From positions 1 to 64,000 of the forward strand of contig NZ_JAFGZD010000024.1 in assembly GCF_017165765.1 (NCBI RefSeq): a DNA stretch of 64,000 nt, written 5' to 3'. Position numbers and translations under genes: made by a program. This stretch comes from Pseudomonas capsici. GTDB lineage: Bacteria > Pseudomonadota > Gammaproteobacteria > Pseudomonadales > Pseudomonadaceae. The notes beneath the pieces were generated by a model. It did no database searches, was not told the origin of the DNA, and saw nothing but the letters and a program-made list of their open reading frames with translations. Each line of letters opens with the position of its first letter. Position 1 is the stretch's first letter. Below, piece by piece: positions 1 through 8,673 of the stretch.

Positions 1-8
1 CTCAATGG

Positions 9-37
9 CCTGAGCCCTGTCGACTACAGGGCTCAGG
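9..37. terminator. 12-bp perfect hairpin, possible terminator
   Basis: Arms 9-20 and 26-37 are exact inverted complements (12 bp, GC-rich) around a 5-base loop. It lies 82 bases beyond the stop of the minus-strand kinase gene and could end transcription from either side. There is no clear T-run on either flank, so the terminator role is inferred. Confidence 0.45.
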
Positions 38-118
38 CTGCTGGCTAAAATCGTCCAACTTTTGGGGGGCAGTTCAGGACTGTGGGAGGCAGCTTGCTGG
101 CGACTTCACCGTTCGCAT

Positions 119-1288
119 TCAGGCTCTCTGCGGAATGCTCGCGGTAAAGGTCGTGCCATGTTCGGGACTGGAAAGGACGGTCACGTCACCCAGGTGCGCC
201 CGGACAATCTCCCGGACAATGAACAGCCCCAGCCCGACACTGCGACTTTCGGTGTCACTGGCACTACGCACGGCAGGCTCGAACAGGCTCTCGATCTGCT
301 CGGGCGGTATCGGCTCACCGAAGTTATGCACCGACAGGCGCATCATGTTCGGCTCCAGGGTTGAGGTCACCACGATTTCGCCATCCGCCGAACCGTAGTT
401 GATGGCGTTGGCCACCAGGTTGCCGATGACCTGCCCCAGGCGATCGGCATCGGCATTGCAGGTGCCCTGGCCTTCCTGGCGATGAGTGATGACATGGCCG
501 GGAAATGACTGACGCAACTCTTCGACACAGCGCTCGGTCACGGCATGCAGGTCGATGGGCTGTGGCGTGACCGAAATGCCACGCCCGACCCTGGCATCGG
601 TGAAGTCCAGCAGGTCAACGATCATGCGCTGGGCACGGTCGGTCGCATGATTGATATGGCCCAGCATGCGCTCCTGTCTTGGCTCCAGTGCACTGCGCCC
701 CAACAGACCCGAGGCCATCTTGATCGCCGACAGCGGGTTGCGCAGGTCGTGGCTGAAAATGCTCACCATCTGCTCGGCAAAGATCGCCCGGATTTCCGCC
801 TCGACATGGGCCAGACGCAAGCGGTTGCGGGCCGATGTCAGTTCGGTCTGAACGCTCATCTGTTGCAACAGCAATTCTTCGGCAAGCTTTTGCGCCGACA
901 GCAGCTCACGTTCGTATTTGTTGCGTTCTTCGGCGATAAACAGCGCCAGTTCATTGAAAAATTCGTCACCATGCTCCCGGCGTATGCCATTGAGCATCAT
1001 CGGGATGGAGCGACCGTCCGCATGAATCAGCTCAAGTTTGACTTCGGCAACCGAACCCCGGGCATGAAGCAACGGTGCCCAGTGAGTCTGATGGAAAATC
1101 TTGCCCGCCATATTCAGCAGGTCCTGAAAACGCCGCCCCAGCAGCGCTTCTTTTTCCACACCCAGCCAGACACAGAAAGTCTGGTTGACCCGCACGATGG
1201 TGCCGTTTTCCCGGGTCAGCAGCAAACCGCAGGGAGCACCATCGAACAGGTCGTTGCCGTCGGGTACGGCAGGCCCGTCAGGCGACAT
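119..1288 (-). CDS. PAS-domain sensor histidine kinase
   Basis: Cytoplasmic sensor kinase of about 389 residues with no membrane segment. An N-terminal PAS domain (about residues 15-120) is followed by a coiled-coil stretch (about 120-170), a HisKA domain with the phospho-acceptor His in SHDLRNPL, an N-box (NLVANAINYG) and a GLGLF G-box. The ATG at 1288 overlaps the stop of the upstream alpha/beta hydrolase by 11 bases; a GTG at 1321 would add 11 residues and overlap further. The overlap implies translational coupling. In Bacillus the RsbQ hydrolase partners the PAS phosphatase RsbP, so here the hydrolase may supply the signal sensed by this PAS domain (inference). No response regulator gene is adjacent. 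Confidence 0.88.
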   Translation of the reverse strand: MSPDGPAVPDGNDLFDGAPCGLLLTRENGTIVRVNQTFCVWLGVEKEALLGRRFQDLLNMAGKIFHQTHWAPLLHARGSVAEVKLELIHADGRSIPMMLNGIRREHGDEFFNELALFIAEERNKYERELLSAQKLAEELLLQQMSVQTELTSARNRLRLAHVEAEIRAIFAEQMVSIFSHDLRNPLSAIKMASGLLGRSALEPRQERMLGHINHATDRAQRMIVDLLDFTDARVGRGISVTPQPIDLHAVTERCVEELRQSFPGHVITHRQEGQGTCNADADRLGQVIGNLVANAINYGSADGEIVVTSTLEPNMMRLSVHNFGEPIPPEQIESLFEPAVRSASDTESRSVGLGLFIVREIVRAHLGDVTVLSSPEHGTTFTASIPQRA

Positions 1289-2099
1289 GTTCTGTATATC
1301 CAAAAGGTTGCAAAAACTCACTCATTGCCGCAATGCAAGCCTTTGGCGCACTCATATGAGGGTAATGACCCACGTTTTCGATCACACGCAATGTACTGTT
1401 CTCAATGACACGGTTGAGGTATTCGCCCACCTGGACCGGGACAACCATGTCATCACTGCATTGCAGAATCAGGGTCTGGCTGGAAAAACGCTCCACGTCC
1501 TTGCGGTGATCCGACATGAAGGTCACGCGGGCAAACTGCTTGGCGATATCGGCGTTGGTACGGCAGAAGCTGTCGGCCAGCTCCTGGCCCAGCTCCGGCC
1601 GGTCGGCAGACCCCATGAGCGTGGGTGCCATGGTGCTGGACCAGCCCAGATAGTTGCTTTCCAGAGTGTGCAGCAAGGAGTCGATATCCGTCTGGCTGAA
1701 ACCGCCAACGTAGCCTTCGTCGTTCAGGTAGCGCGGCGACGGGCCCACCATGATATGCGCGGCAAAACGGCCGGGCTCCTGAAGCTCGGCCAGTACGGCG
1801 ATCATGGCGCTGACCGAATGCCCGACATGAATGACCGGGCCGGGGTTGGCGAACTCACTGACCACTTCCAGAAGATCCCTGGCATAGCCGCGCAGGGAGG
1901 CATATCTGTGCGGGATATAAGCCGACAGTTCGGACTTGCCGCTGCCTACCAGATCGAACAGCACGACCTTGAAATGCCTGGCGAATACCGGAGCAATAAA
2001 GCGCCACATGTTCTGGTTGCAGCCAAAACCGTGAGCAAAAATCAATGTGGCCGGTCCATCGCCCATGACGTTTACGTTATTGCGTCGCTGAACCGACAT
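1278..2099 (-). CDS. RsbQ-like alpha/beta hydrolase
   Basis: 273-residue alpha/beta hydrolase of the RsbQ / KAI2 / D14 group. The oxyanion region FAHGFGCNQNMW, nucleophile elbow GHSVSAM (Ser95), acid CSDD (Asp216 or 217) and GHYPHMSAP (His245) match the RsbQ triad positions and the size of the family. In Bacillus subtilis RsbQ is needed for the PAS protein RsbP to sense energy stress. Here the gene is first in a two-gene minus-strand operon with a PAS histidine kinase instead of a phosphatase. Substrate is unknown; a small-molecule ligand sensed through hydrolysis is inference. Confidence 0.85.
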   Translation of the reverse strand: MSVQRRNNVNVMGDGPATLIFAHGFGCNQNMWRFIAPVFARHFKVVLFDLVGSGKSELSAYIPHRYASLRGYARDLLEVVSEFANPGPVIHVGHSVSAMIAVLAELQEPGRFAAHIMVGPSPRYLNDEGYVGGFSQTDIDSLLHTLESNYLGWSSTMAPTLMGSADRPELGQELADSFCRTNADIAKQFARVTFMSDHRKDVERFSSQTLILQCSDDMVVPVQVGEYLNRVIENSTLRVIENVGHYPHMSAPKACIAAMSEFLQPFGYTEHVA

Positions 2100-2180
2100 G
2101 ACGGGCCCCGTACTTCAAAGTGACTGAGTCGAGATTATCACCCTTCAGAGAGCCCGCGAAGGCTTGCCAGCATAAAGCCT

Positions 2181-2618
2181 CTACTCGCCGATATCTTCAT
2201 TCCACAGCTCGGGCCGGCTGGCGATAAAACCGTGCATCATGTGCTGGCAGGTCCTGTCGTGCAGCACATCGACTTGCACCCCGCGAGAGCGCAACAGCTC
2301 TTCTTCGCCCATGAATGTCTCGTTTTCGCCCACGATGACCTTGCCGATTCCGTAAAGCAGAATCGCCCCGCTGCACATCGCACAGGGCGACAACGTGGTA
2401 TAGAGCACCGAGTCGCGGTAGACGCTGGCAGGCTGACGACCCGCGTTTTCCAGCGCATCCATCTCGCCATGCTTGATGGCGCTGCCTTCCTGGACGCGAC
2501 GATTGTGTCCACGACCGATGATCTTGCCATCGTGAACGATGACCGAACCGATAGGAATTCCGCCCTCAGCCAATCCCTGTTGCGCCTCGTCAATGGCGGC
2601 CTGCATGAATAGGTCCAT
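2181..2618 (-). CDS. Fcy1-type cytosine deaminase / nucleoside deaminase
   Basis: 145-residue zinc deaminase of the CDA/CMP-deaminase fold. The HGE motif (His50, Glu52) and PCAMC (Cys79, Cys82) give the zinc ligands and catalytic acid. The downstream segment LYTTLSPC, GENE and the C-terminal tail ending WNEDIGE closely recall yeast cytosine deaminase Fcy1, which converts cytosine to uracil, so pyrimidine-base deamination is more likely than guanine or tRNA deamination. Start ATG at 2618 follows an AGGAAAAC-type ribosome site. Bacterial CodA is an unrelated amidohydrolase. Exact substrate is inferred from resemblance only. Confidence 0.82.
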   Translation of the reverse strand: MDLFMQAAIDEAQQGLAEGGIPIGSVIVHDGKIIGRGHNRRVQEGSAIKHGEMDALENAGRQPASVYRDSVLYTTLSPCAMCSGAILLYGIGKVIVGENETFMGEEELLRSRGVQVDVLHDRTCQHMMHGFIASRPELWNEDIGE

Positions 2619-2653
2619 GGTGTTTTCCTCGCTTTCGTTGTTGCTTACCGTGC

Positions 2654-3160
2654 CTATCGGGCAAGCGACTTCTGCGCATTGCCCAGCGCTTGGGCAACGA
2701 AAGTCTCCAGCAGTTCGGACGAACGCTCCTTCATCCGGATGCCGACCTCGTTGCTCCTGACCTTGAGTTTGTTCAGCAAGGGCAAGGAGCCGCTGCCCTC
2801 ATTGAGGGACTGCAATTCCTGCGCCGAAAAGGACTGCGCATAGGCTGCCGCGAGGTTGCGGTCCCATTGCACCTGATAGTCTGGTTGCAGGCGCTGCAGT
2901 TCCTTGTGCACCAGATCCTGAGCCTGGTTCTTGCCAACCGCCTCCACGATGCTGGCAAAAGTGACGGAACGCGAAGCGACCTGATAACCCAGCCAGCCAA
3001 GGCTGTCGCCCAGATGGCGCTCCTGGACGAACAGCAGCGCCGTATCGTCCGCTTCATCGGCCTGGACGCTCTGGGCCAGCGTCCAGCTCAGCAGCAGGCT
3101 GCATCCCAGGAAAGTCAGACGTGTCCTGGATACGACGGGCAGACCGCGATGGTTGTTCAT
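2654..3160 (-). CDS. Secreted DUF2059-like protein
   Basis: 168 residues with a hydrophobic signal peptide (about residues 14-34, cleavage near VQA/DE), so exported to the periplasm. The mature part is helical, with a motif FSAQELQSLN that resembles the DUF2059 family; function is unknown. The start is fixed by a strong AGGAGGAGG site just upstream of the ATG at 3160. It lies 35 bases upstream of the deaminase gene on the same strand, so co-transcription is likely, but no shared function is evident. Confidence 0.7.
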   Translation of the reverse strand: MNNHRGLPVVSRTRLTFLGCSLLLSWTLAQSVQADEADDTALLFVQERHLGDSLGWLGYQVASRSVTFASIVEAVGKNQAQDLVHKELQRLQPDYQVQWDRNLAAAYAQSFSAQELQSLNEGSGSLPLLNKLKVRSNEVGIRMKERSSELLETFVAQALGNAQKSLAR

Positions 3161-3289
3161 GGCCTCCTCCTGAGCTCAATGGACTGCATTCCTGAACTTA
3201 ACAGTTAATCTGCGCTTTACCAGAACCGGGGTCGCATCCCGGCGATTCATGCCGCTATCAGGAATATCTGTGTGCCGGAGCGATGATTT

Positions 3290-3736
3290 ATGCTTGCCCG
3301 CCGCGAAGACCAGAGCCCGATCATGCCCGACATTCAGTTCAGCACCCTGCCCGAAACCTGCCGCCCTTTGCTGGACAAGTTCTACCGCGAACACAAATCG
3401 TCCATGCGCGCCGTGCCTCACGGGACGTTGTGGGTGGCGAAGCAGACGCAGATCGTCGGCGCGCTTTGTCTGAGCGAAGTCGCTGACGGGCACTGGCTGA
3501 CCGGTCTGTTCGTGGCCCCGCAAGTGCGTGGCCAGGCAATCGCCCGTCGTCTGATCGGCCATGCACTGGAGCCCTTGAAAGGCCCGGTCTGGCTGTTCTG
3601 CCACCCGGACCTTCAGGCGTTTTATGAATTGAGCGGTTTCGAGACAGCCCAGCGGCTGCCGCATTCACTGGGCGAAAAGTTCATGCGTTTCAGCCGCAGC
3701 AAGGCGCTGGTCGCCTTGTGCCGGAGCGGCGCCTGA
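3290..3736 (+). CDS. GNAT family N-acetyltransferase
   Basis: About 148-residue single-domain GNAT acetyltransferase. The acetyl-CoA-binding motif A appears as LFVAPQVRGQAIARRLIG (about residues 73-90), followed by a C-terminal FYELSGFE motif B typical of the family. Substrate unknown. Two starts are possible: ATG at 3290 has a GGAG site nine bases upstream, while ATG at 3323 (starting MPDIQF) fits the usual domain boundary better but has a weaker site. It converges with the deformylase gene, with one base between the stops. Confidence 0.82.
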   Translation: MLARREDQSPIMPDIQFSTLPETCRPLLDKFYREHKSSMRAVPHGTLWVAKQTQIVGALCLSEVADGHWLTGLFVAPQVRGQAIARRLIGHALEPLKGPVWLFCHPDLQAFYELSGFETAQRLPHSLGEKFMRFSRSKALVALCRSGA

Positions 3737-3737
3737 C

Positions 3738-4277
3738 TCACTCGTCGGCGTTGGGGTCCATGTCCGGGAACATGACCTCGATAAAGCCGAACTTGCTGAA
3801 GTCGGTGATGCGCGAAGGGTACAGACGGCCGATCAAGTGATCGCATTCGTGCTGGACCACACGGGCATGAAACCCTTGGGCGGTGCGCTGGATCGGCTGG
3901 CCGTCCGGGTCGAAGCCTTCGTAGCGAATGCTCTGATAGCGATCGACCATGCCACGCAAGCCCGGCACCGACAGGCAACCTTCCCAGCCCGCTTCAAGGG
4001 TCGGGCTCAAAGGCGTGATCAGCGGGTTGAGCAGAATGGTCTGGGGCACGGCTTCGGCCTGGGGATAGCGCTCGCTGCGCTCGAAACCGAATATCACCAG
4101 TTGCAGATCGACGCCGATCTGCGGGGCCGCAAGACCCACGCCGCCGATACTTTCCATGGTCTCGAACATGTCGGCAATCAGCGTCTTGAGCTCACTGCTG
4201 CCGAACATCTCGCGGGGCACGGGAGGCGCGATGCGCAGCAGGCGCTCGTCGCCCATCTTGAGAATCTTGCGGATCAT
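3738..4277 (-). CDS. def: Peptide deformylase (second copy type)
   Basis: 179-residue peptide deformylase, which removes the formyl group from the N-terminal Met of nascent proteins. All three signature motifs are present: GVGLAAPQIG, EGCLSVPG (metal-ligand Cys) and QHECDHLIG (metal-ligand His residues and catalytic Glu). The gene stands alone, not beside fmt as the housekeeping def normally does, so it is probably an additional deformylase copy; this cannot be settled from this window. ATG at 4277. Confidence 0.93.
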   Translation of the reverse strand: MIRKILKMGDERLLRIAPPVPREMFGSSELKTLIADMFETMESIGGVGLAAPQIGVDLQLVIFGFERSERYPQAEAVPQTILLNPLITPLSPTLEAGWEGCLSVPGLRGMVDRYQSIRYEGFDPDGQPIQRTAQGFHARVVQHECDHLIGRLYPSRITDFSKFGFIEVMFPDMDPNADE

Positions 4278-4323
4278 GATGAGTGTCGGTCTCTTGAACG
4301 GAAAGGCGATTCTGGACCCTGAT

Positions 4324-5286
4324 TCAGGATTCGTCAGCCTTTAATGTGCTGTGCACCGAATGATCGCGCCCCAGCCCCGAAACATGCTGTTTGGCGGTGG
4401 ATTCCACGCCATTGTCGCCGGCTTCCTTTTCCCCGACATCCTTGCCTTCCCGGGACATGTGCTCGATCACCGCATTCATCTCCGCACCGAGCAGCAACAC
4501 CGCAGCCGAAATGTAGAAGTACAGCAGCAGCACAATGATCGCGCCGATGCTGCCGTACATGGCGTTGTAGTCGGCAAAGGTCTTGACGTAGAAACCAAAG
4601 CCCAGGGAAGCGATGATCCACACCACTACCGCCAGCACGGAGCCCGGGGTAATGAAGCGGAACTCCTGTTTCACGTCGGGCATGACGTAATAGATCACGG
4701 CCACGGCAACCATCAGCAGCAGGATGATCATCGGCCAGCGCAGCACGGTCCACAGCGTAACAATGAAGTCTTCCATGCCGATCTGCGAGGCAAACCAGCT
4801 CATGACCTGCGGGCCGACCACCATGAACCCGGCAGCGGCCAGCAGCATGCCGGCAATACCCACGGTGTAGAGAATCGATAACGGAAAACGCTTCCAGATC
4901 GGACGTCCTTCGACCACATCGTAGGCCGCGTTCATGGCGCTCATCATCAGGCGCACGCCTGCCGAAGCGGTCCACAGCGCAATGACGATACCGATGGATA
5001 ACAGGCCGCCCTTGGATTGCTGCAACTGGTCGATTACCGGGTTGACCTGTTCCAGTGCCTGCGGCGGCAGGACCAGTTCCGATTGCAGGCGCAGCCAGGA
5101 GAAGAAATCCGGCAGGTGCAGGAAACCGATCAGGGCAATGAGGAACAGCAGGAACGGAAACAGCGAGAACAGCATCTGGTAGGCCAGTGCCGATGCGTAA
5201 GTAGACATCTCGTCATCGAGAAACTCGGTAACGGTACGAACCATCACTTTGCCCAGAGGCAACTGACGCATGTGAGGAAAGATCAT
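4324..5286 (-). CDS. YihY/BrkB family inner-membrane protein
   Basis: 320-residue integral membrane protein of the YihY / virulence factor BrkB family (often mislabelled ribonuclease BN). About six hydrophobic segments are seen, with the family pattern YASALAYQMLFSLFPF near the N-terminus and GARVRLMMSAMNAAYD-type middle (here SAGVRLMMSAMNAAYD). The charged C-terminal tail of about 40 residues is probably cytoplasmic. The ATG at 5286 is chosen because AAGGAGACGCC precedes it; an upstream in-frame ATG at 5364 lacks such a site. Function in the family remains unproven. Confidence 0.88.
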   Translation of the reverse strand: MIFPHMRQLPLGKVMVRTVTEFLDDEMSTYASALAYQMLFSLFPFLLFLIALIGFLHLPDFFSWLRLQSELVLPPQALEQVNPVIDQLQQSKGGLLSIGIVIALWTASAGVRLMMSAMNAAYDVVEGRPIWKRFPLSILYTVGIAGMLLAAAGFMVVGPQVMSWFASQIGMEDFIVTLWTVLRWPMIILLLMVAVAVIYYVMPDVKQEFRFITPGSVLAVVVWIIASLGFGFYVKTFADYNAMYGSIGAIIVLLLYFYISAAVLLLGAEMNAVIEHMSREGKDVGEKEAGDNGVESTAKQHVSGLGRDHSVHSTLKADES

Positions 5287-5422
5287 GGCGTCTCCTTGCG
5301 CTAAACCCTTTTGCATTATATCGCCGGGCCGACAATTGCGATTATGCGGCTGCCCATATGCCAACAGTGTTGCAGTGGCGTCAAATGGACTGGGCGAGTT
5401 GTAAAAGGTTTCAAGCCATGAT

Positions 5423-5454
5423 GGATAAAGGCCATCTCGCGATGACCTTTATCC
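5423..5454. terminator. Hairpin downstream of csbD-like gene
   Basis: Arms 5423-5436 and 5441-5454 pair at 13 of 14 positions around a TCGC loop. The hairpin sits just after the stop of the CsbD-family gene on the minus strand, a place expected for its terminator. A T-run is not obvious. Confidence 0.5.
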
Positions 5455-5469
5455 GGTTTCCCTGACACT

Positions 5470-5661
5470 CTACGCCTTGTCTGCGCCCTTCTTCACGGCG
5501 TCCCTGGCTTTACCCTTGAGCTGCTGGGCTTCGCCCTTGAGCTCCTGAGCCTTGCCTTCGGCCTTCAATCTGGTGTTGTCGGTCGCCTTGCCAATACCTT
5601 GCTTAACGTTACCAACCGCTTCATTGGCCATGCCTTTGATTTTATCGCCAGTACTACTCAT
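5470..5661 (-). CDS. CsbD family stress protein
   Basis: 63-residue hydrophilic, helical CsbD-family protein. The N-terminus SSTGDKIKGMANEAVGNVKQ is the family signature, followed by Lys/Ala/Glu heptads (KAEGKAQELKGEAQQLKG). CsbD is a general stress protein in Bacillus; Pseudomonas homologues are stress-induced, function unknown. GGGAG lies seven bases before the ATG at 5661. Single gene with its own hairpin downstream. Confidence 0.9.
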   Translation of the reverse strand: MSSTGDKIKGMANEAVGNVKQGIGKATDNTRLKAEGKAQELKGEAQQLKGKARDAVKKGADKA

Positions 5662-5880
5662 GAAGTATCTCCCGGGTCTTGAAGACCGTTCTGGATCGGA
5701 TGTCGTAACCTCGACATAAGGATTGACCGGGGGCCTTCGCGCAGAGTTTCAATTATTTTCAGGCCAGAGAGTGCCGTTCGTCCGCTCATGGACAGGCCTT
5801 GTTTACGGTGTTTGTGAGAGAATGCGCGTCGCAGTCAGTCTGTGCCCGGCACACTGAACAAACCGATCCACAGGAACGTT

Positions 5881-6261
5881 ATGAAACTCGATAAAAAGCT
5901 GGCCATCGCACGCAGGAACCAGGATCTGGGCGGCGCCGTGCTGGGCGTCAACAACACCCATTTCGCCATTCTGGACCCCAAACGCAACATCTGGTGGTTC
6001 GACCTGCCTGTGACACGCCTGCAAGTCGGCCAGTACGAATGGCTGCATCTGCTGCTGCACACGCCGGCGACCGATCAACTGCTGCACCTGAAGGTGACCA
6101 CCGTCTTCATGCGTGACCACATGGAAGGCCTGGAAGTGCGCAACGCCGGCAAACGCAAGCCAACCGTAAGCCTGGAACTGAGCGCCGACAAGGACTCGTT
6201 CCTCAAGGACATGCGCCCCCGAGGCAGCAACCTGAGCTTTGCGGGTTTCCTGCAGAAGTAA
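5881..6261 (+). CDS. Conserved hypothetical protein
   Basis: 126-residue soluble protein beginning MKLDKKLAIARRN, with no signal peptide or membrane segment. It appears rich in beta strands with several conserved-looking Trp and Asp residues (IWWFDLPVTRL). I do not recognise a family with certainty. The ATG at 5881 follows AGGAACGTT; an in-frame ATG at 5842 has no comparable site. Its stop is four bases from the stop of the convergent DUF2177 gene. Confidence 0.7.
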   Translation: MKLDKKLAIARRNQDLGGAVLGVNNTHFAILDPKRNIWWFDLPVTRLQVGQYEWLHLLLHTPATDQLLHLKVTTVFMRDHMEGLEVRNAGKRKPTVSLELSADKDSFLKDMRPRGSNLSFAGFLQK

Positions 6262-6265
6262 GGCG

Positions 6266-6667
6266 TCAGGCCAGGCGGCGTGTCACCAGATACCCCGCCG
6301 TTGCGGCCAGGGCCGAAACTACGGTTCCCCAGGCCAGATCGACAAGCGCCAACTGTGCAGGCCAGCCTTGCAGGGTCGCCCAGTTGGTCAGATCGTAAGT
6401 GCCATAGGCGATCAGCCCCAACAGCCCGCCATACAGTCCCGCATGCCCCGTGCGCTGCACCTTGAGCGCGGGCAGGACCGCGAATATCACCAGCCCCGCC
6501 GCGTACAGCAGATAGAACACCAGCGCAGGCCCGAGCAGCGGCGTGGCCAGCATCAGCGAGCCGAGCCAGTCCCGATAGGTCGAGCCCATGAGCAATCCCA
6601 GCCAGATCCCGTCCAGAATCAGAAAGGCCAGAAGCGTACCGAAGTAAGCCGTAAGGATTCTTTTCAT
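6266..6667 (-). CDS. DUF2177 family membrane protein
   Basis: About 133 residues with four hydrophobic segments. The motifs FLILDGIWLG and GLIAYGTYDLTNWATL are characteristic of DUF2177, a family of small inner-membrane proteins of unknown function, usually near redox or lipid genes in other bacteria. Start ATG at 6667 has GGGGTG upstream; a GTG at 6673 is an alternative. It lies nine bases downstream of cvfB, on the same strand, so the pair may be co-transcribed. Confidence 0.85.
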   Translation of the reverse strand: MKRILTAYFGTLLAFLILDGIWLGLLMGSTYRDWLGSLMLATPLLGPALVFYLLYAAGLVIFAVLPALKVQRTGHAGLYGGLLGLIAYGTYDLTNWATLQGWPAQLALVDLAWGTVVSALAATAGYLVTRRLA

Positions 6668-6682
6668 GGGCACACCCCGATA

Positions 6683-7519
6683 TCAGGTCAATTCGATACG
6701 GTCAGGGTGAATCACAATCTGACCTTGCTTATACAAGGCACCGATCGCTTTCTTGAAGTTCCCTTTACTGACACCGAACAGACCGCTGATGACCTGCGGA
6801 TCGCTCTTGTCGCTGACCGGCAGCACGCCGTTGTTCTCACGCAGTCTGGCGAGGATCTTGGCATTCAGGCTGCCAGCGGCCTCTGCACCCACCGGTTGCA
6901 GGCTCAGGCTGATGTTGCCGTCGGCACGGACTTCCTTGATGAAGCCTTTTTCCTGTTTGCCGGGGCGCAGGAACTTGAACACCTCGTTCTTGTGGATCAG
7001 GCCCCAGTGCTTGTTGTTGATGATTGCCTTGAAGCCCATGTCGGTGGCTTCGGCAACCAGCAGGTCGACTTCCTGACCGGCGCTGTAATTGGCAGGCGTC
7101 TTGTCCAGGTAACGGTCCAGGCGCGCAGTGGCGGTGATACGTCGCGTCTTCTTGTCCAGATAGACATGCACCACGCAGTAATCGCCCGCATGCAGGGTGC
7201 GCTTTTCTTCGGAGTACGGCAGCAGCAGATCCTTGGGCAGCCCCCAGTCCAGGAACACACCGATGCTGTTGACCTCGACCACCTTGAGGCTGGCGAACTC
7301 GCCGACCTGCACCTTGGGCTTTTCAGTGGTGGCGATCAGTTTGTCTTCGCTGTCCAGATAGACGAAAACGTTGAGCCAGTCTTCATCCTCAGTAGGAATA
7401 TCCTTGGGGATATACCGATTGGGCAGCAGGATTTCTCCATCCGGACCACCGTCCAGATACAGACCGAAGTTGGTGTGCTTGACCACTTGCAAGCTGTTGT
7501 AACGCCCGATTAACGCCAT
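6683..7519 (-). CDS. CvfB-type S1 RNA-binding protein
   Basis: 278-residue protein of the CvfB/YitL family: three S1-like OB folds in tandem (about residues 1-65, 66-140 and 145-215) followed by a C-terminal winged-helix domain (SGLFGVSKGNFKKAIGALYKQGQI). CvfB of Staphylococcus binds RNA and affects virulence gene expression; in Pseudomonas the role is unknown but RNA binding in the cytoplasm is expected from the domains. Start MALIGRYN at 7519. Confidence 0.88.
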   Translation of the reverse strand: MALIGRYNSLQVVKHTNFGLYLDGGPDGEILLPNRYIPKDIPTEDEDWLNVFVYLDSEDKLIATTEKPKVQVGEFASLKVVEVNSIGVFLDWGLPKDLLLPYSEEKRTLHAGDYCVVHVYLDKKTRRITATARLDRYLDKTPANYSAGQEVDLLVAEATDMGFKAIINNKHWGLIHKNEVFKFLRPGKQEKGFIKEVRADGNISLSLQPVGAEAAGSLNAKILARLRENNGVLPVSDKSDPQVISGLFGVSKGNFKKAIGALYKQGQIVIHPDRIELT

Positions 7520-7826
7520 TTGCAGATACCCTCATTACGTGGGCGGCATTCTACCCGACTTTACGTTCGCATTCGCGATACACACGGCTCGCCCTGCCCG
7601 CCCGAGCCCCGCTCGTCAGTTGCTCCGGGCAGCAAAAACGTTCTCTCCCTGTCGCGCAGCACAACAACTCTTCATTTAAAACAGTCGGTTAAGTGCGTCA
7701 TGCCGAGTTCCGGGGCAGGTCGAGACAGGGCATTCAGGCCGCTCAGGCCCCAGATAAGCCAGCAGGATCCTGCCATTTGATGTACGATGGCTGGCCGTAC
7801 TGAAGTTTATGAAGGTTATGGCAGTC
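7520..7826. other. Intergenic region, divergent promoters
   Basis: About 300 bases between the divergent cvfB and small-protein genes. No open frame with a ribosome site, tRNA or strong hairpin is visible. It must carry promoters for both sides. Confidence 0.5.
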
Positions 7827-8006
7827 ATGCGTATCAAGGCATCCCACACCAAGGCAAAACCCGCTCCAGCCGTTGAAACGAGCGATTCGATCAATGCCCA
7901 GATCGCAGCTTTCCTCAAGTCCGGCGGCGAAATCCAGCAAATCGCCAAAGGCGTGAGCGGCCAGACTTTTACCCCGTCCAAGCACATCAATCTCGGCAAG
8001 AAGTAA
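7827..8006 (+). CDS. Small basic hypothetical protein
   Basis: 59 residues (MRIKASHTKAKP...), basic, with an Ala/Pro-rich N-terminus, a short amphipathic helix (SINAQIAAFLKSGGEIQQIAKGV) and a Lys-rich end. GAAGG lies 11 bases before ATG 7827; an in-frame ATG at 7809 would give 65 residues. It looks like a conserved small Pseudomonas protein with a putative nucleic-acid-facing helix, but I recognise no family. An antisense frame covering the same bases is not credible. Confidence 0.6.
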   Translation: MRIKASHTKAKPAPAVETSDSINAQIAAFLKSGGEIQQIAKGVSGQTFTPSKHINLGKK

Positions 8007-8157
8007 TTCTTCCCGACTGCTTCGCGGTTTCCATGCGCCCTGCGAAACAGGGCGCTAGCTACATCTCCCGTCTCACTGCTAATCTCTTTCGGTATCTCCA
8101 AACCAAGAGCAGGAAACGCTCTGGTAGCAGACCCCTTTTGCTTTGCGGAATGCTTGA

Positions 8158-8673
8158 ATGAAGAACTGGATGCTTTTCGGCGCTCTGATTTACCTCGGTG
8201 GTTGTGCTTCGCATCACTGCGAAAACGGCCCCAATGAAAATCCCCTCACTGACAGTCCGTGCCGTGCAGGTCATCTGCTGTATCAGCACGACATGCTGCA
8301 GGCCAAGCTGTTGATCAGCGAGGCGGATCGCGAAAACTATGAGCTGGCCGAAGCCATGCTGCGACGCGCAGCCATAGACGATGCTTCCGGCGAAGCCGAG
8401 TTCTATCAGGCCGTGCTGCTGATTCGCGAGCAGGCCGATCAGAAGCAGATCATCGATCTGTTGCAGACCGCAGCAGACAAATACAGGCATCCCCTGGCCA
8501 TTGCCCTGCTCTCCCAGCAACTGAGCATGAGCGATCCGAAAAAGTCCGAACACTATCGCGCCGAATACGCCGAACTCGATGTCGCCAAGAGCGGCTACCC
8601 CTCGTTCGAACAGGCACTGGTGGTCATTCGCGGGCTGATCATCCCGCCCAGCCCGACAACAGCCAGCAACTGA
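8158..8673 (+). CDS. Putative lipoprotein, helical repeat
   Basis: 171-residue predicted lipoprotein: short hydrophobic leader and lipobox LGGCAS at about residues 13-18. The mature part is Ala/Leu/Glu-rich and helical, resembling TPR/Sel1-like hairpins (YELAEAMLRRAAIDDASGEAEFYQAVLL). Several Cys residues follow the lipobox. Probably anchored in the outer membrane facing the periplasm; partner unknown. Confidence 0.7.
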   Translation: MKNWMLFGALIYLGGCASHHCENGPNENPLTDSPCRAGHLLYQHDMLQAKLLISEADRENYELAEAMLRRAAIDDASGEAEFYQAVLLIREQADQKQIIDLLQTAADKYRHPLAIALLSQQLSMSDPKKSEHYRAEYAELDVAKSGYPSFEQALVVIRGLIIPPSPTTASN

